64,000 nucleotides of DNA from VFMC01 sp031400715 (GTDB lineage: Bacteria; Actinomycetota; Acidimicrobiia; Acidimicrobiales; Ilumatobacteraceae), in NCBI GenBank assembly GCA_031400715.1, contig JANNQK010000260.1:1-64000 (forward strand), in the 5' to 3' direction. Made by a program: the position numbers and the translations under genes. Below the pieces are notes generated by a model. The model worked only from the letters and a program-made list of their open reading frames with translations, was not told the origin of the DNA and did no database searches. Positions 33,190-40,402 of the stretch are shown piece by piece (position 1 is the first letter of the stretch; each line of letters begins with the position of its first letter).

Positions 33190-34470
33190 TCAGCCGAGCG
33201 GGATGCTCGCCAGCAATGCGGGGCTGAGGCGGATCGATCTGGCCGACAGCCCGCTTCCCGCAGCACGATGACCGACCCACTGCGTCGCACGGTCACTCGC
33301 CAGGACGTGGGCGACGTCGTCGGCGACATCGGTGACGCAGGTGATGACGGGCACACTCGGCAGCCAGGTGCCCTCGGGATCGGCGACGGCTTCGATGATC
33401 TGGGTCTGGTTGGCGATGAGCAGTTTGGGCACCAACCGACGGCGCGCCCAGTCCTGCATGCGAGGAGACAAGCGGGCGAGGTCGACCCGCGGTGCGGCGT
33501 ACCGCTGCTTGGCGAACCGGGTGGCGCGCTCGCCCCACAGGCACCGACCCGGTTCGATCAACCCACTCGTGATCAGCGGCGGCCCGTCCACGTCGTCTCC
33601 GACCGCGCCCACCAGGCCGTAGTACTGATCCCTGAAGTCGACCACGAACGACGCGATGTCACCCAGCACGCCACCGGCAGCGGCTGCGGGCAATCTGACG
33701 TCGTCGAGCAACAAGGCCGCCCACGAACCGGACATCAGCACAGCGGACGGGGCAGCCGATGCCGCTTCGAACCGAGGACCGAACGTCCGCACGACCGGAC
33801 CGTCCACGGCGCCGACCTGAAAGACGACTGCGCACGTTCGAACCGTGGCATCGAACATCGGGGTGTTCGACCACCACAGGTGGGTCATCGACGTCCGCTG
33901 AAGCACCTGATCCCTGATCGGCGCCACGTCACGGGTGGACAACATCGATTGTGGCAGCACCAGCCCGACCCGACCTCCGTCGTCACTGGCGAGATGCACC
34001 GCAAGAGCGAGGAACTCGGCGGCCACGTCGGCATACGGACCGCCCCCGAAGCGCGACCGTCCACCTCGCGAGGTTGCCGAGGACAGCTGGTTGAGGAACG
34101 GTGGGTTGCCGATCACCACGTCGAACCGTCGGTCACCCCACGGGTGGTCGAGCGCATCGGCCAGGACGATCTCGGCATCGGGCAACCGCTCCCTCGATGC
34201 CGTCACCGCAGCCGGATCGATGTCGACACCGGTCAGTTCGACCATGCCGCCGAATCGCTCGCCGACCGCTGCCAGGAACCTTCCGTCGCCACACGCCGGA
34301 TCGAGCACCGTGATCGGGCGGTCGTTGTGGGCGGCGATGCCGGCACAGGTGATCGCAACGACATGATCGACCAGCTCCGCCGGGGTATACCACGCACCGA
34401 GGAGCTTGCGCCGCGACGGCCCGATGGACGAGAGACCGGGCGAAGGACCGGACATCGCAGCGGGCGGCAT
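33190..34470 (-). CDS. N6-adenine DNA methyltransferase-type protein (Eco57I/TaqI-like), orphan
   Basis: A 426-residue protein. The SAM-binding motif I is VLDPACGDGRFLAAV at about residue 55, with motif II VDIDP, and the catalytic motif is VVIGNPPFLNQL. The gamma-class order of motifs (I before IV) and the long C-terminal half suggest a target-recognition region as in Eco57I/TaqI enzymes. No restriction endonuclease or helicase gene adjoins it. ATG 34470 is chosen because TAAGGT lies 6 nt before it, a leaderless arrangement. It may be a solitary regulatory or protective methylase. Confidence 0.83.
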   Translation of the reverse strand: MPPAAMSGPSPGLSSIGPSRRKLLGAWYTPAELVDHVVAITCAGIAAHNDRPITVLDPACGDGRFLAAVGERFGGMVELTGVDIDPAAVTASRERLPDAEIVLADALDHPWGDRRFDVVIGNPPFLNQLSSATSRGGRSRFGGGPYADVAAEFLALAVHLASDDGGRVGLVLPQSMLSTRDVAPIRDQVLQRTSMTHLWWSNTPMFDATVRTCAVVFQVGAVDGPVVRTFGPRFEAASAAPSAVLMSGSWAALLLDDVRLPAAAAGGVLGDIASFVVDFRDQYYGLVGAVGDDVDGPPLITSGLIEPGRCLWGERATRFAKQRYAAPRVDLARLSPRMQDWARRRLVPKLLIANQTQIIEAVADPEGTWLPSVPVITCVTDVADDVAHVLASDRATQWVGHRAAGSGLSARSIRLSPALLASIPLG

Positions 34471-34476
34471 CACCCC

Positions 34477-34482
34477 ACCTTA
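34477..34482 (-). promoter_or_regulatory. leaderless -10 element (TAAGGT) for the methyltransferase gene
   Basis: On the minus strand TAAGGT lies 6 nt before ATG 34470, with no ribosome site between. Intergenic DNA between this gene and the small frame ending at 34596 is about 125 nt. Confidence 0.45.
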
Positions 34483-34595
34483 TGGGCACCGCTCAGCGGT
34501 TCAGAGCGATCGCGCGACCGGCGTGGACAGGGTCGGGCCGGCATCTCCGTCCGGTTCGAGCAAGCGATCGCGACGCTGTTCGGCAGCACAGCGAC

Positions 34596-34772
34596 TCAAC
34601 AGGAACAGCGCCCCAACAGCACATACGGCCACCGCGTCCGAGCGACCGAGCGCAGTCGCGCCTTCGCTGTCGCCCCCGGCTGCAGCGATCGATCGCGACG
34701 GGCCGCCACGGCGATCACCACACCGACGACCAGGACCGTTCGCAACACCAGGCCGATCAGATCGAGCACCAT
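34596..34772 (-). CDS. 58-residue single-helix membrane peptide (predicted)
   Basis: A short frame starting ATG 34772, two bases after the stop of the LuxR-type gene, so it would be translated from the same mRNA. Residues 2-24 are strongly hydrophobic (VLDLIGLVLRTVLVVGVVIAV), followed by a basic stretch rich in Arg. It ends TGA 34596. No homologs are known to me. The evidence is position and composition only. Confidence 0.4.
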   Translation of the reverse strand: MVLDLIGLVLRTVLVVGVVIAVAARRDRSLQPGATAKARLRSVARTRWPYVLLGRCSC

Positions 34773-34773
34773 C

Positions 34774-35001
34774 TCACATCCCCCGTCTCGCGGCGTGGGT
34801 GGCGACGCTCACTCGACTGTCGACGCCGAGCTTCAAGAAGACATGCGCGAGGTGGGTCTCCACCGTGCGCCGCGACACCCCGAGCCGGTCGCCGATCACC
34901 CGGTTGGTCCCGCCCTCGAGCAGCAACTCCACCACTGCGCGCTCGGTGGGCGTCAGGCTCTCCCAACCTGTGGTCTCTCGCCTGTACGTCGTCGCCGTCA
35001 T
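34774..35001 (-). CDS. stand-alone LuxR/GerE-type HTH regulator
   Basis: A 75-residue protein consisting almost only of a LuxR-type HTH: LTPTERAVVELLLEGGTNRVIGDRLGVSRRTVETHLAHVF, ending with the dimerisation helix LGVDSRVSVATHAARRG. There is no receiver or sensor domain, so it resembles the 74-residue sporulation regulator GerE in layout. The ribosome site AAGGAG is 5 nt before ATG 35001. It is divergent from the sigma factor gene at 35140, and the shared 138-nt region probably holds both promoters. How its activity is controlled is not evident. Confidence 0.82.
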   Translation of the reverse strand: MTATTYRRETTGWESLTPTERAVVELLLEGGTNRVIGDRLGVSRRTVETHLAHVFLKLGVDSRVSVATHAARRGM

Positions 35002-35139
35002 GTCGGCTCCTTCCGGTCGTCGTCACACCCACAGACGATCGACCGGGCGGATCGGGTGACACACACCCCGTGTCACCCGCGATGTCTCGACGCACGTCTG
35101 TGATGACATGAGCCGCAGAGCCGGAGGTGCTGGAATCCG

Positions 35140-35778
35140 ATGACAGCCGCATGTGCGACGATGGGAACCGTGGACGCTCTCGGAGTGCGCATCCACGGTG
35201 CACTGGTCGCGTGGTGCAACGTTCCCGCGTTCTGTGCGGTCGAGGCCACCTCGGTGTCCCGCGCCTCCCAACCGGCAGTGCTCGACGTCGACTCCTTCGT
35301 CGTCGCGATGTTCCGTGATCACGGCGTGCATCTGCTGCGACTCGCGCGCTTGTTCGTCGACGATCTGACTGCCGCAGAGGATCTCGTCCAGGAGGCCTTC
35401 ATCCGTCTCGCACGCACCGCCCATCGCATCGACGATGTCGACCGCGCCCCCGCCTACCTCCGCTCCATCGTGGTGAACCTCGCTCGTGACCACAACCGTC
35501 GCGGCCTCGTCTCGATGCGCCACCGCCTGCCGCTGACGCAGCCTGGACGCAACGCCGACGAAGAGGTGATGGTGCGCGAGGAACAACGTGAGGTGATCGA
35601 GGCCTTGCGCGACCTGCCCGATCGGCAGCGGGTCTGCCTCGTGCTGCGCTACTACGACGAGCTCGGCATCGACGACATCGCGGCGACCATGGGAATCTCG
35701 CGGAACTCGGTCAAGACACATCTCCAGCGCGGCCTTGCGGCTCTCGAACGATGCCTCGGCCCGTCGGAGACCCGATGA
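35140..35778 (+). CDS. ECF-type RNA polymerase sigma factor
   Basis: A 212-residue protein. Sigma region 2 spans about residues 52-115 (DDLTAAEDLVQEAFIRLAR, then APAYLRSIVVNLARDHNRR). Region 4 is about 143-200 (EALRDLPDRQRVCLVLRYYDELG, then IAATMGISRNSVKTHLQRGL), typical of the SigE-like group. The first about 45 residues have no counterpart in the family, so the start may be internal: GTG 35170 (GACGAT 7 nt upstream) or GTG 35278. ATG 35140 has GGAGG at a long spacing. The stop overlaps the downstream membrane-protein gene by 4 nt, the usual sigma/anti-sigma arrangement. Confidence 0.85.
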   Translation: MTAACATMGTVDALGVRIHGALVAWCNVPAFCAVEATSVSRASQPAVLDVDSFVVAMFRDHGVHLLRLARLFVDDLTAAEDLVQEAFIRLARTAHRIDDVDRAPAYLRSIVVNLARDHNRRGLVSMRHRLPLTQPGRNADEEVMVREEQREVIEALRDLPDRQRVCLVLRYYDELGIDDIAATMGISRNSVKTHLQRGLAALERCLGPSETR

Positions 35779-36425
35779 ACCCGAACGACATGGGGCCGAT
35801 CGAGGGCCGACTCAGCGGTGCGTTCCACGAAGCCGCGGCCGAGGTGTCCGAGCGCGACGACCTGTTCGCGCGCGTGAGCTTCAGCATCGATGACGACCGA
35901 CGCCTTCGACGCCAGCACAGCTCGTTGGCCACCGTCTTCATCTGCATCCTCGCCGCCACAGCCTCGTTGACCATCGCCGTCATCGACACACATCAAGGAG
36001 AACCGATCATGGACTGGTGGATCCTCGAACTCATGACCTGCGCGGTGCTCGTCGCCGTCGCGTTCTGGCTCGGCCCTCTCATCAAACGATTCGGGCGGAG
36101 CTATGCCGCGGACGTGTTCCGCGCCAATCCCCGCACCGGCAAGAGCTTCATCATGCTCACTGACGTGGCGTACTACCTGATCTTCTTCTCCTACATCCTC
36201 TTCACGGTGAGCTTCGAACCCAAGGGCGGATGGGCCGAGACGGTCGGGGCGTCTCAGCTCCAGCACGAGACCGCCCGCATCGCAGGGATCCTGTTGATCA
36301 TCGGAGTGCTGCACAGCGTGAACCTGATGGCGTTACCGGTGATGGGGAGGCTGCTCACGCTGAACCGACACCTCGACGAGTCGACCGCTCCGCAGGCTCC
36401 GCCGCCTGACTCCCGTCTCGGCTGA
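35775..36425 (+). CDS. four-helix membrane protein, possible anti-sigma factor
   Basis: A 216-residue protein beginning at ATG 35775, which overlaps the sigma factor stop. A cytoplasmic N-terminal region of about 50 residues (MGPIEGRLSGAFHEAAAEVSERDDLF) could bind the sigma factor. Four hydrophobic segments follow, at about residues 52-72, 82-98, 127-145 and 170-190. It lacks the zinc-binding H-x3-C-x2-C motif of ZAS-type anti-sigma factors. The regulatory role is inferred from translational coupling and topology only. Confidence 0.55.
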   Translation: MNPNDMGPIEGRLSGAFHEAAAEVSERDDLFARVSFSIDDDRRLRRQHSSLATVFICILAATASLTIAVIDTHQGEPIMDWWILELMTCAVLVAVAFWLGPLIKRFGRSYAADVFRANPRTGKSFIMLTDVAYYLIFFSYILFTVSFEPKGGWAETVGASQLQHETARIAGILLIIGVLHSVNLMALPVMGRLLTLNRHLDESTAPQAPPPDSRLG

Positions 36426-36434
36426 GGAGCGACG

Positions 36435-37466
36435 GTGAGCTCGACGGGCGCTGAGGACGGCGTCGGCACCAAGGTCGTGATCGGCGTCATCGGCGTCATC
36501 GCGGCCATCGCGGCGCTGCTCGTCGTCCTCTTCGGTGCCCGCGTCCTCATCGGTGGCTCGTCCGCCGACGAGGAACCATCCACCGCACAGACGCGTGGCG
36601 GAACGGCACCCGTCGAGGAGACAACCGTCGAGGAGACACCCGGCGAGGAGACAACCGACGAGCCGATCCCGTCGACCCCGGATCGCCGACAGGTCACGTT
36701 GATCGCCCGCCCCGACAGGCAGGCGCAGGCGCGATCGACGTACGCCGATCTCAGCGACGGTGACGTCCTGCGGATGGCGATCAGACGCGACGGGTCATCA
36801 CGCGGCACCATCGAGCAATGCGTCGTCCGGCGTCGCGACGGTGCCGACAGCCTGACGGCGTGCGGCAATGCGCTGCCCGTGGTGACCGATGACGACGGCG
36901 CCGCAGACGTGCTGTACCAGGTGGTGGACACGGGACGGTGCGGCCGGAGCGATCGGTGCGCCGTCGTCGTCCGATTCCCGGCCGACGACGAGACCGCGGA
37001 CGCTTTCATCGTGTTCGGCGACGGGCCACGAGAGCTCACGGTCGAGGTCGAACCGGCAGGTCCGTATCTGGACGGCGACGAGGTGCTGGTGGGCATCGGC
37101 GCAGCGCCGCCGGGGGCCGCCGTGTCGGTGCGACTGTGTAGTGACACGTGTGCCGACCCGATCCTCGGCACGGCCACGTCCGATGGCCGCTTCTCGGCCA
37201 TGATCGAGATCGACGACGAGTGCAACCGATGTCAGGTGCTGGTGAGCGCCGGAGCGCGCGAGCTCGCGGTTCCCGTGTCCATCGCCGACCGACCGGGCGC
37301 CTCCTACTCCGTGGAACGTCTGGTTGCGGGTCTCCTCGCCGCCATCGGGTTCTTCGCCGCCGCCGTGCTGGTTGCGCGTCGCACCGATTGGCGACCTCCG
37401 TCGGAGGCTGCGACCCCGGCCTTCGACGGACCCTGGCGATGGGATGATCTCCTCGACGACGAGTGA
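36435..37466 (+). CDS. bitopic envelope protein with extracellular Cys-containing beta domain, unknown function
   Basis: A 343-residue protein. GTG 36435 has GAGGAG 6 nt upstream. It has an N-terminal helix at about residues 13-40 and a C-terminal helix at about 293-315 (LVAGLLAAIGFFAAAVLVARR), with about 250 residues outside. A repeat EETTVEETPGEETT precedes the folded part. That part has Cys pairs (EQCVV, TACGN, GRCGRSDRC, LCSDTCADP, DECNRC) likely to form disulfides in Ig-like strands, recalling neocarzinostatin-type repeats. It is the third gene of the sigma-factor operon, so it may be an effector or sensor of that response. GTGA at 37463 overlaps a spurious upstream extension of coaA. 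Confidence 0.6.
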   Translation: MSSTGAEDGVGTKVVIGVIGVIAAIAALLVVLFGARVLIGGSSADEEPSTAQTRGGTAPVEETTVEETPGEETTDEPIPSTPDRRQVTLIARPDRQAQARSTYADLSDGDVLRMAIRRDGSSRGTIEQCVVRRRDGADSLTACGNALPVVTDDDGAADVLYQVVDTGRCGRSDRCAVVVRFPADDETADAFIVFGDGPRELTVEVEPAGPYLDGDEVLVGIGAAPPGAAVSVRLCSDTCADPILGTATSDGRFSAMIEIDDECNRCQVLVSAGARELAVPVSIADRPGASYSVERLVAGLLAAIGFFAAAVLVARRTDWRPPSEAATPAFDGPWRWDDLLDDE

Positions 37467-37507
37467 TCGCGATCTGCCCCGTTTGCGGGCTGCAGGCGTG
37501 CGCGGTT

Positions 37508-37513
37508 TATGGT
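37508..37513 (+). promoter_or_regulatory. leaderless -10 element (TATGGT) for coaA
   Basis: TATGGT, then 6 nt, then GTG 37520. A weak -35 (TTGCGG) lies about 19 nt upstream. The element lies just after the stop of the preceding gene and fixes the coaA start. Confidence 0.5.
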
Positions 37514-37519
37514 CGTGCC

Positions 37520-38443
37520 GTGACCGAGGCAGACGGCCGGTACCTCACGTTCTCACGTGACGAGTGGGCAGATCTCCGCGCGGCCACGCCGCTCACACTG
37601 CGCGAGGCCGACCTGCGCGAACTGCGCGGCCTGACCGACCGCATCGATCTCGACGAGGTCGCGGCGATCTACCTTCCGCTGACGCGCCTGTTGAACCTCT
37701 ACGTGGCTGCCACCCAGAGCCTGCACAAGGTCTCGGCAGCATTCCTGGGCACGCTGGCACCGAAGGTGCCCTATGTGATCGGCGTGGCCGGCAGCGTGGC
37801 GGTGGGCAAGAGCACGTTCGCACGCATCCTCCAGGCGTTGTTGGCCCGCTGGCCCGATCATCCCCAGGTCGACCTCGTCACCACCGACGGTTTCCTGCAC
37901 CCCAACTCGGTGCTCGCCGAGCGCGGGATCATGAACCGCAAAGGATTCCCCGAGAGCTACGACACACGCCGACTGATCGAGTTCCTCCGCGAACTCAAGA
38001 GTGGGGCCGCGCAGGCGAGCGCTCCCGTGTACAGCCATGTCGTCTACGACATCGTGGAGGGCGACGAGGTGACCGTTTGCCGGCCCGACATCTTGATCCT
38101 CGAGGGTCTCAACGTGTTGCAGGTCGGCTCGGCCGACGAGTTCGTGAGCGACTACTTCGATTTCAGCATCTACATCGATGCCGACGAGACCTACATCGAG
38201 GACTGGTACGTCCACCGTTTCCTCAAGCTCTGCGAAACCGTGTTCCAGGACCCGAACAGCTTCTTCCAGACCTACGCCCTGCTCAGCCACGACGAGGCCG
38301 TCGCGACGGCCCGCGCCATCTGGCGCGAGATCAACGGCAAGAACCTGCGTGAGAACATCGCCCCGACCCGTACCCGGGCCAGCCTCCTGCTGCGCAAGGG
38401 CTCGGACCACCGGGTCACCGACGTCTCACTGCGCCGTCTCTGA
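37520..38443 (+). CDS. coaA: type I pantothenate kinase
   Basis: A 307-residue cytoplasmic enzyme that phosphorylates pantothenate, the first committed step of coenzyme A synthesis. It begins with the family opening YLTFSRDEWADLR and has the P-loop GVAGSVAVGKST at about residues 92-103, VTTDGFLHPN (catalytic Asp), RKGFPESYD and the C-terminal ILRKG-like LLLRKGSDH. The length matches E. coli CoaA. A frame open to GTG 37463 adds 19 residues, including a CPVC motif not found in the family; GTG 37520 is preferred because of the leaderless promoter and homolog starts. Confidence 0.95.
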   Translation: MTEADGRYLTFSRDEWADLRAATPLTLREADLRELRGLTDRIDLDEVAAIYLPLTRLLNLYVAATQSLHKVSAAFLGTLAPKVPYVIGVAGSVAVGKSTFARILQALLARWPDHPQVDLVTTDGFLHPNSVLAERGIMNRKGFPESYDTRRLIEFLRELKSGAAQASAPVYSHVVYDIVEGDEVTVCRPDILILEGLNVLQVGSADEFVSDYFDFSIYIDADETYIEDWYVHRFLKLCETVFQDPNSFFQTYALLSHDEAVATARAIWREINGKNLRENIAPTRTRASLLLRKGSDHRVTDVSLRRL

Positions 38444-38500
38444 TCAGGCCGGGAACGGTTCAGGCCGGAAACTGATCAGGCCGGAAACTGATCAGGCAAG
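38444..38500. repeat. 16-bp direct repeats between coaA and the HAD phosphatase gene
   Basis: Near-identical units built on TGATCAGGCCGGAAAC, with the core TCAGGC occurring four times (first unit at the coaA stop, last units running into the 3' end of the HAD gene). They lie between convergent genes, with TGATCA as a small palindrome in each unit. A terminator or repeat-expansion site is possible; no U-tract follows. Confidence 0.6.
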
Positions 38501-39193
38501 GCCGAGCAGCGACGGCAGGTCGGCGAGCGACGACAACTCGGTGAACAGCTCGTCGTGTTCGACGTGCTCCAGGTCCCAGAGCAGGTGGTAGGGCACGTGA
38601 ACCGCGTGCCCACCGAGCGACATCACCGGCAGGATGTCGCTGCGCACGCTGTTGCCCACCATCAGGAATCGTTCGGGCGCGACCTGGAACCGGCGCAGCA
38701 GCTTCGCGTAGGTCTCGGCGTCCTTCTCGAGCACCACCTCGAGGTGCTCGAAGTGGTGGGCCAACCCGCTGGTGGTGATCTTGTGCGTCTGGTGCACCAG
38801 ATCGCCCTTCGTGATCAGCACGATCCGGTAGTGCGCGCCCACCTTCGCCAACACCTCCGGCACGTGGGGCAGCAGATGCACCGGCTCCTCCAACTGCTCG
38901 CGGGCCATCTCCACCAGCTCGGCGATCACCGACGTCGGAACGCGGCCTCCGCTGATGGTGATCGCCGCCTCCACCATCGACACCGCGAACGCCTTCACGC
39001 CGTAGCCGAAGGTGTGCAGGTTCTTGCGTTCCACCGCGGTCAGCGCCGCCTTGACGTCGATGCCCTCGGGCGTGTGGGGAGCGACCAGCTCGACGAAGCG
39101 CAGCTCGTTGGCGCGAAAGCCATCCTCGCTCTGCCAGAGGGTGTCGTCGGCATCGAAGCCGATGACCTCGTAGGGGCGGTTCATGTGTTCCAT
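38492..39193 (-). CDS. HAD-superfamily hydrolase (phosphatase)
   Basis: A 233-residue protein. HAD motif I is VIGFDADDTLWQ (nucleophile Asp and acid Asp), motif II is ILVITK-like IVLITKGD, motif III Lys is in VVLEKDAETY, and motif IV is MVGNSVRSDILP with the metal-binding Asp. A helical cap of about 80 residues lies between motifs I and II. The substrate is unknown; the DDTLWQ variant and cap resemble a subgroup annotated as phosphoglycolate-like or FMN phosphatases. It converges on coaA. Confidence 0.85.
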   Translation of the reverse strand: MEHMNRPYEVIGFDADDTLWQSEDGFRANELRFVELVAPHTPEGIDVKAALTAVERKNLHTFGYGVKAFAVSMVEAAITISGGRVPTSVIAELVEMAREQLEEPVHLLPHVPEVLAKVGAHYRIVLITKGDLVHQTHKITTSGLAHHFEHLEVVLEKDAETYAKLLRRFQVAPERFLMVGNSVRSDILPVMSLGGHAVHVPYHLLWDLEHVEHDELFTELSSLADLPSLLGLA

Positions 39194-39290
39194 GGTGCCC
39201 GATCCATCGGCACGTCGCGGGCCGGGATTGATCGCGTTCGGCCGATCGACTTCCGGGCGCGACGAGACAGCGCCGGCTTGCCTGCCCGGC

Positions 39291-39659
39291 TCACGACCGG
39301 TGCAGGGCGTTCAGGTAGTTGTAGACGGTGATCCGGCTGACACCCATCGCGTCGGCGACGTCCTCCACGGCACGACGGAGGGTGAACGCGCCGCGCTCGT
39401 CGAGCAGGCGGATCGCTCGCTGCTTCTCCTCGCGAGTGAGCTGCGGCAGACGGGTGCCCAACTCGCGCTCCACGCCCTCGATCAGCCGGTCGAGCGCACC
39501 GTGCAGCGGTGCCATCCGCACCACGGCCACCTCGACCCCCTCCCACTTCAGCGGTAGGTCGCCCGGCTCTCGCGCATCGAGCGGCACGATCTGTGCTCCG
39601 AGCGCCTCGATGACGGGCTTCACCGCGAGCACGAGGGGATGACGCGGCACGCGAGTCAC
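39291..39659 (-). CDS. DNA-binding protein with C-terminal DauR/YheO-type HTH
   Basis: A 122-residue protein. GTG 39659 overlaps the stop of the upstream gene by 4 nt (GTGA), excluding a longer Arg-rich extension. The C-terminal 45 residues (LTREEKQRAIRLLDERGAF, then VEDVADAMGVSRITVYNYLN) match the HTH of YheO/DauR-like regulators. The usual N-terminal PAS-like domain is replaced by a short alpha/beta segment of about 70 residues (VLAVKPVIEALGAQIVPLD). Coupling with a thiamine-binding-type protein suggests a small metabolite-responsive pair, but the ligand is not proven. Confidence 0.7.
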   Translation of the reverse strand: MTRVPRHPLVLAVKPVIEALGAQIVPLDAREPGDLPLKWEGVEVAVVRMAPLHGALDRLIEGVERELGTRLPQLTREEKQRAIRLLDERGAFTLRRAVEDVADAMGVSRITVYNYLNALHRS

Positions 39660-40006
39660 GACGGCCCTCCCCGATGTGCGTGATCGCCTGGATCGCCTGG
39701 ATCGCCTGGATCGGCCCACTCGTCGACCTCTGTCGACGACGACGCGCCCGCCTCGTCACGCGGCGGTTCGTCTGGCGACGTGCGTGCGGCCGACATCGAC
39801 ACATGTGTCGCGCCGTTGGCGAACGCCGCGGTGATGACCGCCCGAGCGAGCTCTCCGGCGCGTGCCGCTGGAATCACGCAGGTGCTGCCGAACGGACCGA
39901 ACTCGACCGCGACACCGAGCGCCTCGGCTGCCGCGACCGCCTCGAGCACGTGGGGTCCTGGCTGTCCCTCGACGAAGGGTTCGATCGTGAACTCCAGGGT
40001 CAACAC
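39656..40006 (-). CDS. YkoF/MTH1187-type thiamine-binding-family protein
   Basis: A 116-residue protein. The first 75 residues (LTLEFTIEPFVEGQPGPHVL, then GVAVEFGPFGSTCVI and ITAAFANGATHVSMS) follow the ferredoxin-like fold of the DUF77/YkoF group, which binds thiamine or hydroxymethylpyrimidine. The remaining 40 residues are acidic and low-complexity, ending with Asp-Pro-Gly repeats from a 9-bp DNA repeat (39682-39708). GTG 40006 is preceded by TACCAT at 7 nt, so the mRNA is probably leaderless. It is co-translated with the HTH protein downstream. Confidence 0.65.
   Translation of the reverse strand: MLTLEFTIEPFVEGQPGPHVLEAVAAAEALGVAVEFGPFGSTCVIPAARAGELARAVITAAFANGATHVSMSAARTSPDEPPRDEAGASSSTEVDEWADPGDPGDPGDHAHRGGPS
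39682..39708. repeat. 9-bp tandem repeat in the YkoF-like gene
   Basis: Three exact units of GATCGCCTG with a fourth degenerate one. They encode repeated Asp-Pro-Gly near the C-terminus, in frame. Confidence 0.8.
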
Positions 40007-40013
40007 ATGGGCA

Positions 40014-40019
40014 ATGGTA
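40014..40019 (-). promoter_or_regulatory. leaderless -10 element (TACCAT) for the YkoF-like/HTH operon
   Basis: On the minus strand TACCAT lies 7 nt before GTG 40006, without a ribosome site between. It sits in the 40-nt gap after the WXG100 gene. Confidence 0.45.
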
Positions 40020-40046
40020 CCGGCGGGCCGCGGCGCACCCGTCCAG

Positions 40047-40316
40047 TCACCCGGCGCCCATCACCCGCTGCAACTCCGTGGAACGCTGGACGCAGTCGCG
40101 CCCTGCGGCGTCGAAGGCGTCGCCGAGTCTTGCCAGCGCCGTGCGGAACGAGCCCGTCCACTCCTGTTCGAACCGATCGCGGGCAGGTCCGACCCATGTG
40201 GTGCCGCCCAACGCGGATGTCACCGTGCTGGTGATCGCCTCGATGCTGTCGATCTGCCGCTGCAACTGCCGGCCGAGGGCCGCGAGCTGCTCGGGGTTCG
40301 CACCGAACATGGACAT
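40047..40316 (-). CDS. WXG100-family (ESAT-6-like) protein
   Basis: An 89-residue helical-hairpin protein. The turn carries W-V-G (TTWVGPARDRFEQEW) at residues 41-43, matching the W-x-G motif, with an N-terminal helix (PEQLAALGRQLQRQIDSIEAI) and a C-terminal helix (FRTALARLGDAFDAAGRD). No YxxxD/E secretion signal is obvious at the end. AGGAA lies 6 nt before ATG 40316. Such proteins are substrates or partners of type VII (ESX) secretion. No second WXG protein, FtsK/EccC ATPase or other ESX component is encoded in the window. Confidence 0.8.
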   Translation of the reverse strand: MSMFGANPEQLAALGRQLQRQIDSIEAITSTVTSALGGTTWVGPARDRFEQEWTGSFRTALARLGDAFDAAGRDCVQRSTELQRVMGAG

Positions 40317-40402
40317 GGTCGTTCCTGCTTCCTCGGAGCGACCGTTCGCCCCGTCGGGCGACAAAGACGGCAGCGGGCCGGGCCGATCGGAAACCGTGAC
40401 GG

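Noticed and set aside
33268..35103. 611-codon plus-strand frame opposite the methyltransferase and LuxR genes
   Set aside because: Composition (His/Arg/Gln-rich) is that of a high-GC antisense shadow; the minus strand carries clear methyltransferase and HTH motifs.
37463..37519. N-terminal CPVCGLQAC segment of coaA as a zinc motif
   Set aside because: It lies upstream of the leaderless promoter and the conserved CoaA start, and is explained as chance open frame after the preceding stop.
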